Counted from the stretch's first letter, positions 1-7,652 are shown. The stretch is DNA of 64,000 nucleotides from Phaeobacter inhibens DSM 16374 (GCF_000473105.1 NZ_KI421498.1:496001-560000), one strand, 5' to 3'. The notes: generated by a model not told the origin, from the letters alone. Program-made: numbers and translations.

Positions 1-1159
1 CGCGTTCAATGGGTTTCGCCTGACCGTGGGCCGGGGTGGCCCAGTGCATGTCGATGCCGAGCAAGGGCAAAACACCGATTGGATCGTCTTCCCGGACTTT
101 GAAACGGAACCGGGTTGGCGCGCCTGCTGTCATCCATTTGTTGGCAAATTCGCGCCCGTTGTCGAACAGGCATCGTTTTGGAATGCCCCAGTTGTCGACC
201 AATTCACCGAATGCCGCCATCACCATGACTTTGTTCGGGTCGTGATCCACGCGCCAGGACAAAAACTTGCCGGAATAGAGGTCTTGAAACGCAACGATTT
301 GGGGGCGGTTGACGGTGCCGTCGGGCCATTCGACAAAGACGTCGATCTTGTGACAATCGGCGTTGACAGCTTCCAGCGCATGGAGGCTCGACCGGTCGCG
401 AGTTTGGGCGGGGTAGCAGCGCATCAGGCCATTAACGCCCTCGCGGAGATAGACTTGCGTTGTGCGTGGCACCTCGGCATCTACCCAGCGCTTTGCGGTC
501 TTCTCAATCGGGATGGGCCATCCCATCTGGCCCGCTTGGCGCTCGGCCATGCGGAAGCATTGCGCAAACGTTGGGCGTTCAGGACGCAGCCAGGCGCTCT
601 TGAGCCAATCCATAAACGGCTGATAGGCGGCACGATTTGCCTGTTGGGTGCGTTTCTTTGGCGCTTTGGGCGCGACGAATGCAAGCCGGTCCTCTGATGC
701 TGCACCGGCGACAAGGTCGATCCAGTTATAGATCGTCCGGGTACTGGACCCGATTTCTGCGGCGACAGTGTCGACGGCGTGGACATGGCCCGCACCGCTG
801 GTGTGAAGCAATTCAACCTTGGTGATCGCATCCAGGCGGCGCGCGGCCTCGTCTTTGGATTTCTGGGGCAGGGCTGCATAGGCGGCCCAGGCGCTGTTAC
901 GGTCGAGCTTTTTGACCGGGCGGCTGGCGTCATGCTTGATCAGCTTAGTACGTGCGGCCAGCGGCAGCACAGACCAATGATAGAGCAAACCACCACCGCG
1001 ACCGACCTTGCGTTTGATCGCACCGGACACGTCCCGCCAGCCTTCACGGTCGGCTTTTGCAGTCACCCCCCGTGCAGTGCCAGGAATGCCGGGCAGGCGG
1101 GCCGCAGCCAGCTCAGCCACAGACCACCATTCCTGTTTGGGCGAGACGGGCGTTGTCAT
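1..1159 (-). CDS. Mu-like phage transposase A (MuA), C-terminus beyond window
   Basis: This is a DDE recombinase that would catalyse replicative transposition of a Mu-like phage. The reading frame is open from ATG 1159 to the left edge (386 codons seen). The N-terminus (about residues 1-70) resembles the winged-helix end-binding domain of MuA, beginning MTTPVSPKQEWWSVAELAAA. The catalytic core shows the first Asp in NADCHKID, the second in FDNGREFANKW (compare DNTRGAANKW in Mu) and the region of the third residue in AKPIER, where the window ends. The start overlaps the stop of the ParB-like gene as ATGA, so the two are probably translated together. The true length cannot be seen; the family is about 650-700 residues. 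A Mu-family relationship is clear from the core motifs; activity is not shown. Confidence 0.88.
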   Translation of the reverse strand, partial: MTTPVSPKQEWWSVAELAAARLPGIPGTARGVTAKADREGWRDVSGAIKRKVGRGGGLLYHWSVLPLAARTKLIKHDASRPVKKLDRNSAWAAYAALPQKSKDEAARRLDAITKVELLHTSGAGHVHAVDTVAAEIGSSTRTIYNWIDLVAGAASEDRLAFVAPKAPKKRTQQANRAAYQPFMDWLKSAWLRPERPTFAQCFRMAERQAGQMGWPIPIEKTAKRWVDAEVPRTTQVYLREGVNGLMRCYPAQTRDRSSLHALEAVNADCHKIDVFVEWPDGTVNRPQIVAFQDLYSGKFLSWRVDHDPNKVMVMAAFGELVDNWGIPKRCLFDNGREFANKWMTAGAPTRFRFKVREDDPIGVLPLLGIDMHWATPAHGQAKPIER

Positions 1160-2004
1160 ACCTGTGCCCCGCCTTTGGTATCTTCGATCAACTCGACCAA
1201 GACGTCGCCATACTGCGCGACAAACTGGCGGCGCGCTTCTTTGCTGGCGCGGATGAACGCGTCTGCCAGCTTTGAAAACTGTTGCTCAACAGGTGTTTTG
1301 AGCGCGGCACCGGGGGCTTTTTTCCGGCCCAAAACCTCTTTAGCGGATTTGGCAGTCCCATCGCCTAAAGCAGCGCAGATGGCGGTCCTGTCCGCTTGTT
1401 CGCCGCATTTGGCGATGTGCTCTAAGTCTTTGAATTGGACCTTTTGCGGGGCGTCCCGGAGCTGGGCGATTTCACTAGGTGAGAGTTTTTCGCCGACGCT
1501 GATCAGGCGAAAAATCTGGCGTTCACCCTTGCCGAACACCTCGGCGGCGTTGGCGGCGAATGATCGTACTGACATTTTGTCAGTATGATCAGACAGGCGG
1601 GCTTGCCTCGCTTTGTGTGCTCTGGTCGCTTCGGGATTTTCGCGCTCGTATAGCTCTTTGTGTGCGGCCAGAAACACCGCCATATCCAGCGGCGTCAAAG
1701 GCGCGCCGGCCACATTGGCGTCCACCTCAATACGGATCGCCTGATCGTTGGTGCATTCGCTGACTTTGACCGGCACCTCGGCCAATCCTGCTTCTTTTGC
1801 GGCAGTTAAGCGATGCAGGCCATCCAGTAGGCGATAGCCGTCTTTGACCCGCCGGACCAAGAGTGGTTGCAGGATGCTGCCAACCTCTTGAATAGAGGAT
1901 ACAATGCTTGCAACCGCTGTTTCAGAGGCGGTGCGCAACCGTTCCTCTACCTGAATATCTTCCACGGGCAGGGTTTGGATTTGTTGCCAGACGGGTGGGG
2001 TCAT
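1156..2004 (-). CDS. ParB N-terminal domain protein of Mu-like phage
   Basis: About 282 residues. The N-terminal third carries a ParB/Sulfiredoxin-like domain: a PVEDIQVEERLR start, then QPLLVRR, YRLLDGLHRLTAAKEAG and a charged helix-rich C-terminal half. Related proteins occur just upstream of transposase A in Mu-like phages of Rhodobacteraceae, which fits the position here; their job is not established. ATG 2004 is chosen because GGAG lies about 8 bases upstream. The frame stays open to an earlier ATG at 2130, but that part overlaps the upstream gene and lacks a good ribosome binding site. The stop overlaps the transposase start by four bases. It could bind phage DNA or have a nuclease or CTPase role; neither is shown. 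Confidence 0.75.
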   Translation of the reverse strand: MTPPVWQQIQTLPVEDIQVEERLRTASETAVASIVSSIQEVGSILQPLLVRRVKDGYRLLDGLHRLTAAKEAGLAEVPVKVSECTNDQAIRIEVDANVAGAPLTPLDMAVFLAAHKELYERENPEATRAHKARQARLSDHTDKMSVRSFAANAAEVFGKGERQIFRLISVGEKLSPSEIAQLRDAPQKVQFKDLEHIAKCGEQADRTAICAALGDGTAKSAKEVLGRKKAPGAALKTPVEQQFSKLADAFIRASKEARRQFVAQYGDVLVELIEDTKGGAQV

Positions 2005-2111
2005 TGGGGATGCTCCATCGTAACTGAGGGTCGTATTTGTTGGCCTGCCGTTCTGTGCGACATGGCAGATGAGGTTGCGGCGCTTCACCTGGGCCGCATG
2101 GCCTGCGTGGG

Positions 2112-2699
2112 TCAGCGCGCCGGGCACCACGGACGCCCGCTTGTTTCGAGTTTCAGAAGGTCGGCGAGGCAGTCCAATGAACCGCGACCATTTAGGTGGG
2201 CGACAAGATCGGCGACGCGTTCTTGGGCCGCGCCAACCGCCTCAGCGGCGCTATCCACGGCGTCGGCCAAAGTACCGCAGTCACGGCTTCCAAGGGTTCG
2301 GGCCTCTTGATGGGCCGTAATCGCTTGTTGCAGTGCTGCCCGGCATCGCGCGTAGTTGGCGGCGTGTTTTGTCAGCTCACCCGCAAGCCGGTGCTGGGGG
2401 AATTGGATCAATTCAAAGTCAGTCGCGCTCATTGCAAAAGGCTCCAAAGCAGGGGGGGCGATGGGCAGGACGAAGACGCAAACAGCGCCAACAAGATCGC
2501 CCCAGAAGTCAGCGGGGGTGGGGAAATAGTATTTGAAACCATCGCGCAACCTTCGCCGCACGGCTGCTGGGGCGCGCTGAAAAGCCCCCAGCGGCGCATC
2601 CCCATGGCCGCTGGGGTAGTTACCCGACTTAGCGGCGAGGACATTGTCGCCGCAGGCTATCGGGAAAAGAACCTCAGGCGTTCTCATGTCGGCGCACAT
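2112..2699 (-). CDS. Hypothetical phage early protein with one predicted membrane segment
   Basis: Up to 195 residues, not recognised. Residues about 64-85 (around GDLVGAVCVFVLPI) are hydrophobic and could span the membrane once. The part after Met90 is an Ala-, Glu- and Leu-rich helical region, probably coiled coil. Two starts are possible. ATG 2699 overlaps the stop of the upstream HTH gene by 16 bases. ATG 2432 has GGAG nine bases upstream and would give a soluble helical protein of about 106 residues. The gene lies between the Ner-like gene and the ParB-like gene, so it belongs to the phage early operon. I cannot assign a function. Confidence 0.5.
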   Translation of the reverse strand: MCADMRTPEVLFPIACGDNVLAAKSGNYPSGHGDAPLGAFQRAPAAVRRRLRDGFKYYFPTPADFWGDLVGAVCVFVLPIAPPALEPFAMSATDFELIQFPQHRLAGELTKHAANYARCRAALQQAITAHQEARTLGSRDCGTLADAVDSAAEAVGAAQERVADLVAHLNGRGSLDCLADLLKLETSGRPWCPAR

Positions 2700-3052
2700 G
2701 CGCTCTCGGCGCTTAACGTAATGTCGTTTGCCGTGAGTTGCTTACGGGGGCGATTTGGACTGTGCAGTGCATCAATGTAACAATTTTTGCCTTGCAGGTG
2801 AGGAACAACATCTTCCTCAGGTCCATCGACCTCATAGCCCAAGGTGTAGAGCACCAGTCGTATGGTCAGGGTTGAAGGCGTACCTTGCTGCTCGGCAAGC
2901 TTGCGTAGCCACTTACCTGTCACACCACATGAGCGGCCCAGCTCGGCATAAGAGAGTTTTCCCAACCCACGGTTTGCGGCTGTAAACTCTCTGTTCAAGA
3001 GTTTGGCAAACTGTCGCCCGCTCATCTGTGAAATAATCGTGTTCGGCGTCAT
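2684..3052 (-). CDS. Ner-like HTH regulator of Mu-like phage
   Basis: 122 residues. A helix-turn-helix is suggested by LSYAELGRSCGVTGKWLRKL at about residues 32-51, followed by a second helical segment. It is the first gene of the leftward early operon (HTH, unknown, ParB-like, transposase). In Mu the equivalent place is held by Ner, the negative regulator of early transcription, which supports a similar role by position. ATG 3052 is preceded by a strong AGGAGG. The promoter region holds the GATAGAA palindrome at 3076-3095. The C-terminal 40 residues are basic and without a recognised domain. Assignment as Ner-like is inference from HTH and gene order. Confidence 0.62.
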   Translation of the reverse strand: MTPNTIISQMSGRQFAKLLNREFTAANRGLGKLSYAELGRSCGVTGKWLRKLAEQQGTPSTLTIRLVLYTLGYEVDGPEEDVVPHLQGKNCYIDALHSPNRPRKQLTANDITLSAESACAPT

Positions 3053-3075
3053 CGCATCCTCCTGTAGTTCGGTAG

Positions 3076-3095
3076 GATAGAACTAAACTTCTATC
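3076..3095. promoter_or_regulatory. Palindromic operator GATAGAA-N6-TTCTATC
   Basis: A perfect 7-6-7 inverted repeat lies 24 bases upstream of the leftward HTH gene. A third half-site GATAGAA is at 3119-3125. The placement fits an operator for one of the two divergent regulators. The palindrome is seen; the binding protein is inferred. Confidence 0.6.
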
Positions 3096-3171
3096 AACTC
3101 AACACAAGAAGTCGATTAGATAGAATTATAGGGCGATTTATTGTGGCCAGACGTACTCCAAGGGATTTATA

Positions 3172-3200
3172 TTCCCGATTGCGGGAACTATAATTCCCTG
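3172..3200. promoter_or_regulatory. Palindromic operator TTCCCG-N4-CGGGAA plus extra half-site
   Basis: A perfect 6-4-6 inverted repeat occupies 3172-3187, and a further TTCCC half-site is at 3194-3198, just ahead of the repressor start at 3213. Its sequence differs from the GATAGAA family, so the region probably holds operators for two different proteins, as in a lysis-lysogeny switch. Confidence 0.58.
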
Positions 3201-3212
3201 TATGATGCAATC

Positions 3213-3557
3213 ATGGTTGGACCGATTGATAGAAGCCAAGCGGTGAGTGGTGCCGACACTGAGATTTGGCGCAAACGCCTAAGACAGGCGTTGGATGACC
3301 GCGGCTTGGACTACGGAGAGGTCTCAGTAGCGGCGGGTAATAACGACGAGTACGTCAGCAAGATCCTGAATGGTCGCTTCAATCCAACGGTGGCAAGAAT
3401 TCTGAGAATCTGCGAAGTCGCAAATATAGAGATGGCCTATCTTTTTTCAGATAGCCCCTCCGCTGGCGAGCGCGAGGTTATATCAAAGTCGAGTGACCTT
3501 ACTGAGAGTGATGCCGACTTAGTCAGTCGGTTGGTCGCAAGCTCCCGATCTCTCTGA
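3213..3557 (+). CDS. XRE-family phage repressor-like protein
   Basis: 114 residues from ATG 3213. The HTH covers about residues 14-60 (WRKRLRQALDDRGLDYGEVS, then NDEYVSKILNGRFNPT), typical of XRE/Cro-CI regulators. There is no LexA-type peptidase domain: the C-terminus is a short Ser-, Asp- and Glu-rich tail. It is transcribed away from the phage early operon, as the c repressor of Mu is. The frame is open to an upstream ATG at 3141, but that extension would run through the operator palindrome at 3172-3187, so the later start is preferred. The probable role is maintenance of lysogeny by repressing the early promoter, by position. Confidence 0.7.
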   Translation: MVGPIDRSQAVSGADTEIWRKRLRQALDDRGLDYGEVSVAAGNNDEYVSKILNGRFNPTVARILRICEVANIEMAYLFSDSPSAGEREVISKSSDLTESDADLVSRLVASSRSL

Positions 3558-3680
3558 CAGAGCGGTTTCTATCGCGTCTCTAAACGCCTGTATTCCTTTT
3601 CCTGGCTTGGCCGCATTCTGCTCGGCTACGCGCTTAAGAATGAGTTCGAGGGTGCGAGCCGTTATTCCGTTGCTGTTCAT
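3519..3680 (-). CDS. Possible small protein of 53 residues
   Basis: A short open frame reads MNSNGITARTLELILKRVAE at the start, then a basic linker and another helix ending in ALSERSGACDQPTD. It has a balanced amino-acid make-up and amphipathic helices. A GGCGAG stretch lies a few bases upstream of the ATG. It converges with and overlaps the last 39 bases of the repressor gene. It is not recognised and could be a phage or host regulatory peptide; coding status rests on composition only. Confidence 0.4.
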   Translation of the reverse strand: MNSNGITARTLELILKRVAEQNAAKPGKGIQAFRDAIETALSERSGACDQPTD

Positions 3681-3702
3681 TGTCTCGCCTGGTCCAGAAA
3701 AG

Positions 3703-3734
3703 TATTACTTGTGATAATACCGTAATGCGGTATT
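3703..3734. promoter_or_regulatory. Inverted repeats upstream of the luxR-type gene
   Basis: AATACCG-TAATG-CGGTATT is a perfect 7-5-7 inverted repeat at 3716-3734, ending four bases before the luxR-type ATG. It overlaps TATTA-N7-TAATA at 3703-3719. At 19 bases the first is close in size to known lux boxes (about 18-20) and may be a binding site for the LuxR-type protein or another regulator. Binding is inferred. Confidence 0.5.
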
Positions 3735-3738
3735 AAGT

Positions 3739-4389
3739 ATGGTCATTACATATGTAGCGTGTGTGTCCAATATGATTAATGATATAATGAGGGTGCATTT
3801 GCGTACCCTGGAGGAGATTTCGGACAAAGGCTTCTCGCTCGGTGTTGGCTTCGACGGCGCAGAACCTGTGTTCATGAAGTCTACTTACTCAAGGGAGTGG
3901 ATCGATCACTATCTAGTGCAACGATATTTCGACCTAGACCCCACCATCCACTTTGGCAAATCTGCAACTGGCTTCACAACTTGGGGCGATCTGAGACGAC
4001 ATTACCCAACTTCCAACAAGTTTTTCGATGATGCGGCTCGTTTCGGCCTGGACTACGGTAATACACTGTCCATCCACGTCGATGGTCAGGTATCCATATT
4101 AAGTTGTTCAGGGTCGAAATGGGGAGATACGGAGCGTCGGTTGGCGAAAGCGGCGCTCTATTCGATCCATGCCGTCCACCATCGTGAGTCCTGCCGGTAT
4201 ACGATCAAAGAGAAGTCAAAAGATGTTATCAGACTGATGTGTACAGGATACCAGGACCGGGAAATTGCAGAGAGGCTAGGGGTCAAGCTTGAGACAGTTC
4301 GGCAACGACGGCAAACTGCGATGCAGGCGGTCGAAGCGACATCCACCGCTCAGCTTATATCACTTGTGATAAAATATGGCTTGATTTAG
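3739..4389 (+). CDS. LuxR-family quorum-sensing regulator
   Basis: 216 residues with the standard two-part layout. Residues about 20-140 form the autoinducer-binding domain, with STYSREWIDHYLVQRYFDLD matching the ligand-pocket motif W..hY....f...DP, followed by TTWGDL. Residues about 150-215 form the LuxR-type HTH (SKDVIRLMCTGYQDREIAER, then LGVKLETVRQRR). In this family an acyl-homoserine lactone controls DNA binding. The cognate synthase gene follows 61 bases downstream on the same strand. ATG 3739 is taken as start; Met12 and Met17 are alternatives and no strong ribosome binding site separates them. AT content is higher than in the core genes of this window, in line with horizontal transfer. 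Confidence 0.88.
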   Translation: MVITYVACVSNMINDIMRVHLRTLEEISDKGFSLGVGFDGAEPVFMKSTYSREWIDHYLVQRYFDLDPTIHFGKSATGFTTWGDLRRHYPTSNKFFDDAARFGLDYGNTLSIHVDGQVSILSCSGSKWGDTERRLAKAALYSIHAVHHRESCRYTIKEKSKDVIRLMCTGYQDREIAERLGVKLETVRQRRQTAMQAVEATSTAQLISLVIKYGLI

Positions 4390-4450
4390 CGCTTATCGAT
4401 TCACAAGATTGTCGACCGGATGAACATGGCGTTTCTATTAGGAGAGCGCC

Positions 4451-5158
4451 ATGAAGCTACATGTTTTTTCATTTGCACAGAGATCGAGTTATTCAGGGGT
4501 TCTAGAGGGTTTTTATGCCCTTAGGAAGCGCAAGCTGGTTGACGAGCTGGGTTGGGCGTTAGCGCACGACGGCGGGCTGGAGAGCGACCAGTATGACAGG
4601 CCGGGTGCTGTGTACTCTATTGTCACCAATGACGATTGTGTTGTCGCCGGTGCGCGGGCGTTGTCCTGTGGCGCAGCGTATGGCCATTGGACCTACATGT
4701 TGAAAGATGCAGCCGATGGGAAGCTGGAGGGTATTCCTGACGGGTTGATGGACGTTTACCCGACGGATCATTCCGCGTGGGAATGTACACGCTTTGTCAC
4801 CGACGACAGATTGGCGGAAAACTCTCCTTATAGCGTCGAAGCCAAGTTGGTTGTGGCTGGTTTGTGTCGGGGCGCACATTGGCTCGGGGCTACTAGGCTA
4901 CTGTCACTTTCGCCCCGAGCACTTGGCGTACTGCTTAAAAGGTTTGGATATAGGGTTCAAAGGCAGGCGAACCGCTACTTGTGCGAAGATGATCAGCGTG
5001 AGTACTGGGCATTTGTGATGGGCTGCGATCCTGCTGTGAATGAAAAGCTATTCCTCACGTATGCTACGCCCGCAGCGCTTGCCAATTCATCGGGGCGGCA
5101 TAATTCGCGTGTACAGCCTCTGACTCGTTGTCACCATGAGCGAGCCGATGTGGTCTAG
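4451..5158 (+). CDS. LuxI-family acyl-homoserine-lactone synthase
   Basis: 235 residues. LuxI enzymes join the acyl group of acyl-ACP to S-adenosylmethionine and release an acyl-homoserine lactone. Conserved positions are visible: Arg25 and Trp35 in LRKRKLVDELGW, Asp46 and Asp49 in ESDQYDRPGAVY, Arg69 in AGARAL, Glu111 and Arg114 in WECTRFV. The usual Phe at about 28 is Leu29 here. The acyl chain made cannot be predicted from sequence. The start has AGGAGAG upstream (4440-4446). A C-terminal tail of about 25 residues runs past the usual family end. It pairs with the upstream LuxR-type gene and lies next to phage control genes. Confidence 0.88.
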   Translation: MKLHVFSFAQRSSYSGVLEGFYALRKRKLVDELGWALAHDGGLESDQYDRPGAVYSIVTNDDCVVAGARALSCGAAYGHWTYMLKDAADGKLEGIPDGLMDVYPTDHSAWECTRFVTDDRLAENSPYSVEAKLVVAGLCRGAHWLGATRLLSLSPRALGVLLKRFGYRVQRQANRYLCEDDQREYWAFVMGCDPAVNEKLFLTYATPAALANSSGRHNSRVQPLTRCHHERADVV

Positions 5159-5469
5159 GTCGCGGCGAAAACTGCTCTCAGGTTCGGCGAAGCTGTCGCT
5201 GATCGAAAACTTGACATAATGGCGCTTATTATGAGGGGGGATGTGAAAGGCAGCCGCCAGCCCAAAGCGGAACTTGGACCAGGGCGCGATGCTGCACAGG
5301 TCCCTCGAAAGTGGAGCGGGAGAGCAGCCGTTCGTTGCGCGGAGCGCGAATGGCCGCTTGTGTTTCGATCCCCCTAAACGGCACACGCCAGATCACAGTC
5401 CGGGTGACACGATATGTGGACATGCCACAACAGATAGGTAAAAGTCTAGTCTAACTCACTAGACGGCGA
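5159..5469. other. Gene-free stretch with degenerate repeats
   Basis: No convincing gene is seen. The stretch contains the first copy of a 24-bp direct repeat (5208-5231) and, at about 5310-5365, GC-rich text (AGCAGCCGTTCGTTGCGCGG) of the kind found in degraded intergenic repeats of Roseobacter genomes. The promoter of the restriction-modification genes should lie near 5420-5465. Confidence 0.5.
5208..5231 (+). repeat. Direct repeat 1 flanking the restriction-modification cassette
   Basis: The sequence AACTTGACATAATGGCGCTT followed by ATTA matches AACTTAACATAAGTGCGCTT plus ATTG at 7847-7870 at 20 of 24 positions, in the same orientation. The second copy contains an ATAAG-N4-CTTAT dyad, which fits a recombinase crossover site. 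The role is inferred. Confidence 0.6.
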
Positions 5470-6111
5470 ATGATGGAAAACATGACGATTGAGCAAGAGA
5501 TACGCCGACTGGCGGATAAGTATGCCGACAACCTCAAAGCCAGAGTTGACGAACGGGTCGAGGAGATGGAGGCGGACGACAACAGCCACTACATGATCTA
5601 TAAGGTTTTAGGCATAACAAATGAAGAAGGCCGCCTTATCGACGTCTACCAAAATAAAGGCCGATTTCTGTATAAGTATGCTGGCTCATTCTTGGAAGAA
5701 GCCGCCAAAGCCTGCTTTCTTGAAAAGTTTCCCGAATCGGGTTCGGTCAAGATTCCTAACACTATAGGTCAACGTCCCAAAACATTTGAAATAGACTGTC
5801 TGGTAGAGGGACGGGATGCCATCGAAATTAAGTGGCGTGACGCTACAACTGACGGCGATCATATTACAAAAGAACACACCCGTATGCAAAACATCAAAGA
5901 CGCTGGCTACAAGCCAATTCGAGTGATGTTCTACTATCCCAACCGCACCCAAGCACAGCGCATCCAAAAGACGCTAGAAACGCTCTATGCTGGTGCAGAT
6001 GGCGAGTACCACTATGGCGATAACGCTTGGGAATATGTCGAGCAGTGCACCGGAATAGCCTTGAAGAGGATTCTAGAAGCCATAGCGACAGAGCGAACCA
6101 ATGGAAGTTAA
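5470..6111 (+). CDS. ApaLI-like type II restriction endonuclease
   Basis: 213 residues. The protein fits the RE_ApaLI family of type II endonucleases, which cut DNA at GTGCAC in the founding member. A PD-(D/E)xK active site is visible as Asp109 in FEIDCLVEG and Glu119-x-Lys121 in AIEIKWRDAT. The N-terminal helix (ADKYADNL) and the block YQNKGRFLYKYAGSFLEEAA are also family-like. The 3' end overlaps the methyltransferase gene by 11 bases, so the pair is co-translated. Cutting specificity in this strain is not known. Lower GC and codon use unlike the core genes suggest recent gain, and the pair is bracketed by direct repeats. ATG 5482 is an alternative start. Confidence 0.78.
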   Translation: MMENMTIEQEIRRLADKYADNLKARVDERVEEMEADDNSHYMIYKVLGITNEEGRLIDVYQNKGRFLYKYAGSFLEEAAKACFLEKFPESGSVKIPNTIGQRPKTFEIDCLVEGRDAIEIKWRDATTDGDHITKEHTRMQNIKDAGYKPIRVMFYYPNRTQAQRIQKTLETLYAGADGEYHYGDNAWEYVEQCTGIALKRILEAIATERTNGS

Positions 6112-7312
6112 AGCCAAAACATATACAGGCGACTGTCTAGATCTCTTGCTTGACATGCCTCGTGAGTCTGTCGATTTAATTTATGTCGATCCGCCTTTCT
6201 TCACCCAGAAAGTGCATAACTTGGCAACAAGAGACGGCTCACATTCATTCAGCTTCCGCGATATTTGGGACAATGATAACTCATATGCGGACTTCGTATA
6301 TCAGCGTGTCGCCAGAATGCGCGACGTTCTAAGGGGATCTGGAAGCATCTTCTTCCATTGTGACAAGTCTGCCTCTCACATTGTTCGGTTGATGCTGGAT
6401 AGCGTATTCTCACCAGAAAATTTCAGGTCAGAGATAATCTGGTACTATAAGCGATGGTCTAACTCAAAAAAGGGTCTTCTCCCAGCGCACCAAACAATAT
6501 TTTTCTATTCCAAGACGCCTGACTTCAAGTTCAAGACAGCCTTTCAGGAGTATTCACCCTCCACCAACATAGATCAGATCATGCAAAAGCGCGCTCGTGA
6601 TGAGCGAAACAAATCTGTTTATGCGCGAAGCGATGACGGGGCAATAATTGGAAGCGGAAACAAGAAGGGTGTTCCACTCTCGGACGTTTGGGAAATTCCG
6701 TTTTTAAATCCAAAAGCCAAAGAGCGCGTTGGATATCCGACGCAGAAACCCGTGCTACTTCTAAATCAGATCATAAAACTTACAACGGACGAGGGCGACG
6801 TTGTACTTGATCCATTTTGCGGAAGCGGCACGACCCTTGTTGCAGCTCAACTTCTAAAACGAAATTCGATAGGCATCGACATTTCCAGTGAAGCTATCGA
6901 GTTGACAAAAGACAGGCTCAAAAACCCTGTTGTCACAAGCTCAGCGCTTCTTGCGAAGGGCGCTGACTCCTATCGTCAACATGACGCGGATGCATCAAAG
7001 CATCTCGTCGGTATCGACTATCTACCTGTACACCGAAACAAGGGCATAGACGGTTTGCTCAAGCAGGAGCTAAATGGCCTCCCTACGTTTGTCCGCGTCC
7101 AGCGAGATTGCGAAACCCTTCACGAGACAATAGCTGCAATACAAAAAGCGGCGAAGAACAAAGGCGCTTGCAGCTTGGTTGTCATCGCAACCAACAGCGA
7201 TCTGTTAGGTAATAGCTCAAGTTCTGACGTGCTGGTAATACCCTCAACTGCGTTGTCTCTCTCTGGGCATTTGACCGCCAGCAAAAAGCGAAATGCAGCA
7301 CTGACAGGATAG
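6101..7312 (+). CDS. Beta-class DNA amino-methyltransferase with C-terminal extension
   Basis: 403 residues. The enzyme would methylate adenine N6 or cytosine N4 and protect host DNA from the adjacent endonuclease. Motif IV is DPPF at residues 30-33. Motif I is DPFCGSGTT from residue 237, near the C-terminal side, so the order is that of beta-class enzymes with the target-recognition part between them. The segment after about residue 290 is not part of the catalytic fold. It contains GIDGLL (about 317) and later FVRVQRD, which recalls the core pattern of Mrr-like nuclease domains, although the lysine expected in (D/E/Q)xK is Arg here. ApaLI itself is paired with a C5-cytosine methylase, so this pairing differs. 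Confidence 0.85.
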   Translation: MEVKAKTYTGDCLDLLLDMPRESVDLIYVDPPFFTQKVHNLATRDGSHSFSFRDIWDNDNSYADFVYQRVARMRDVLRGSGSIFFHCDKSASHIVRLMLDSVFSPENFRSEIIWYYKRWSNSKKGLLPAHQTIFFYSKTPDFKFKTAFQEYSPSTNIDQIMQKRARDERNKSVYARSDDGAIIGSGNKKGVPLSDVWEIPFLNPKAKERVGYPTQKPVLLLNQIIKLTTDEGDVVLDPFCGSGTTLVAAQLLKRNSIGIDISSEAIELTKDRLKNPVVTSSALLAKGADSYRQHDADASKHLVGIDYLPVHRNKGIDGLLKQELNGLPTFVRVQRDCETLHETIAAIQKAAKNKGACSLVVIATNSDLLGNSSSSDVLVIPSTALSLSGHLTASKKRNAALTG

Positions 7313-7610
7313 ACGTTGCGCCAGTCAACTAGTCGGCCAAGCGCTGCGCCCTTTTCTAGGTCGTGATCCTGACGGCTTTGTGGCTGCGTCCCTTCTTCCA
7401 ATTCGAATCTCTGAACCTTGATGATGGCCTCCCGCAAGCGATGGTGGTAGCGCCGGAGCATTGCGTGCTCTTGGATTGAATGGCCAACCTCCGTTAATCT
7501 CGCGATGTTTTGGATCGAATGGGCTCACTGGTGTCGAAGCCGACGTCCGCCGGAACGCAGTGCACAGGCCGCTATGGGCCGTCCGGTCGATCCCGAACGC
7601 CTTGTGGCCC

Positions 7611-7652
7611 CGACTTTGCAAAGGTCACTAACTGCGCAGTACTGACGTTGGG
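7611..7652. repeat. Dispersed degenerate intergenic repeat, copy 1
   Basis: GACTTTGCAAAGGTC followed by a diverged tail matches 15573-15613. The shared 15-base core is identical and the rest is about 60 percent alike. It resembles non-coding remnants seen between genes in Roseobacter genomes; function unknown. Confidence 0.45.

Noticed and set aside
26-697. Plus-strand open frame of 223 residues
   Set aside because: It is the reverse of the Mu-like transposase gene, whose motifs are clear on the minus strand.
5087-5386. Minus-strand frame after luxI
   Set aside because: Crosses the cassette repeat and the luxI end; no recognisable protein.
7120-7461. Leftward open frame MLRRYHHRLREAIIKVQ
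   Set aside because: More than half overlaps the 3' end of the methyltransferase gene; no upstream ribosome binding site or family recognised.
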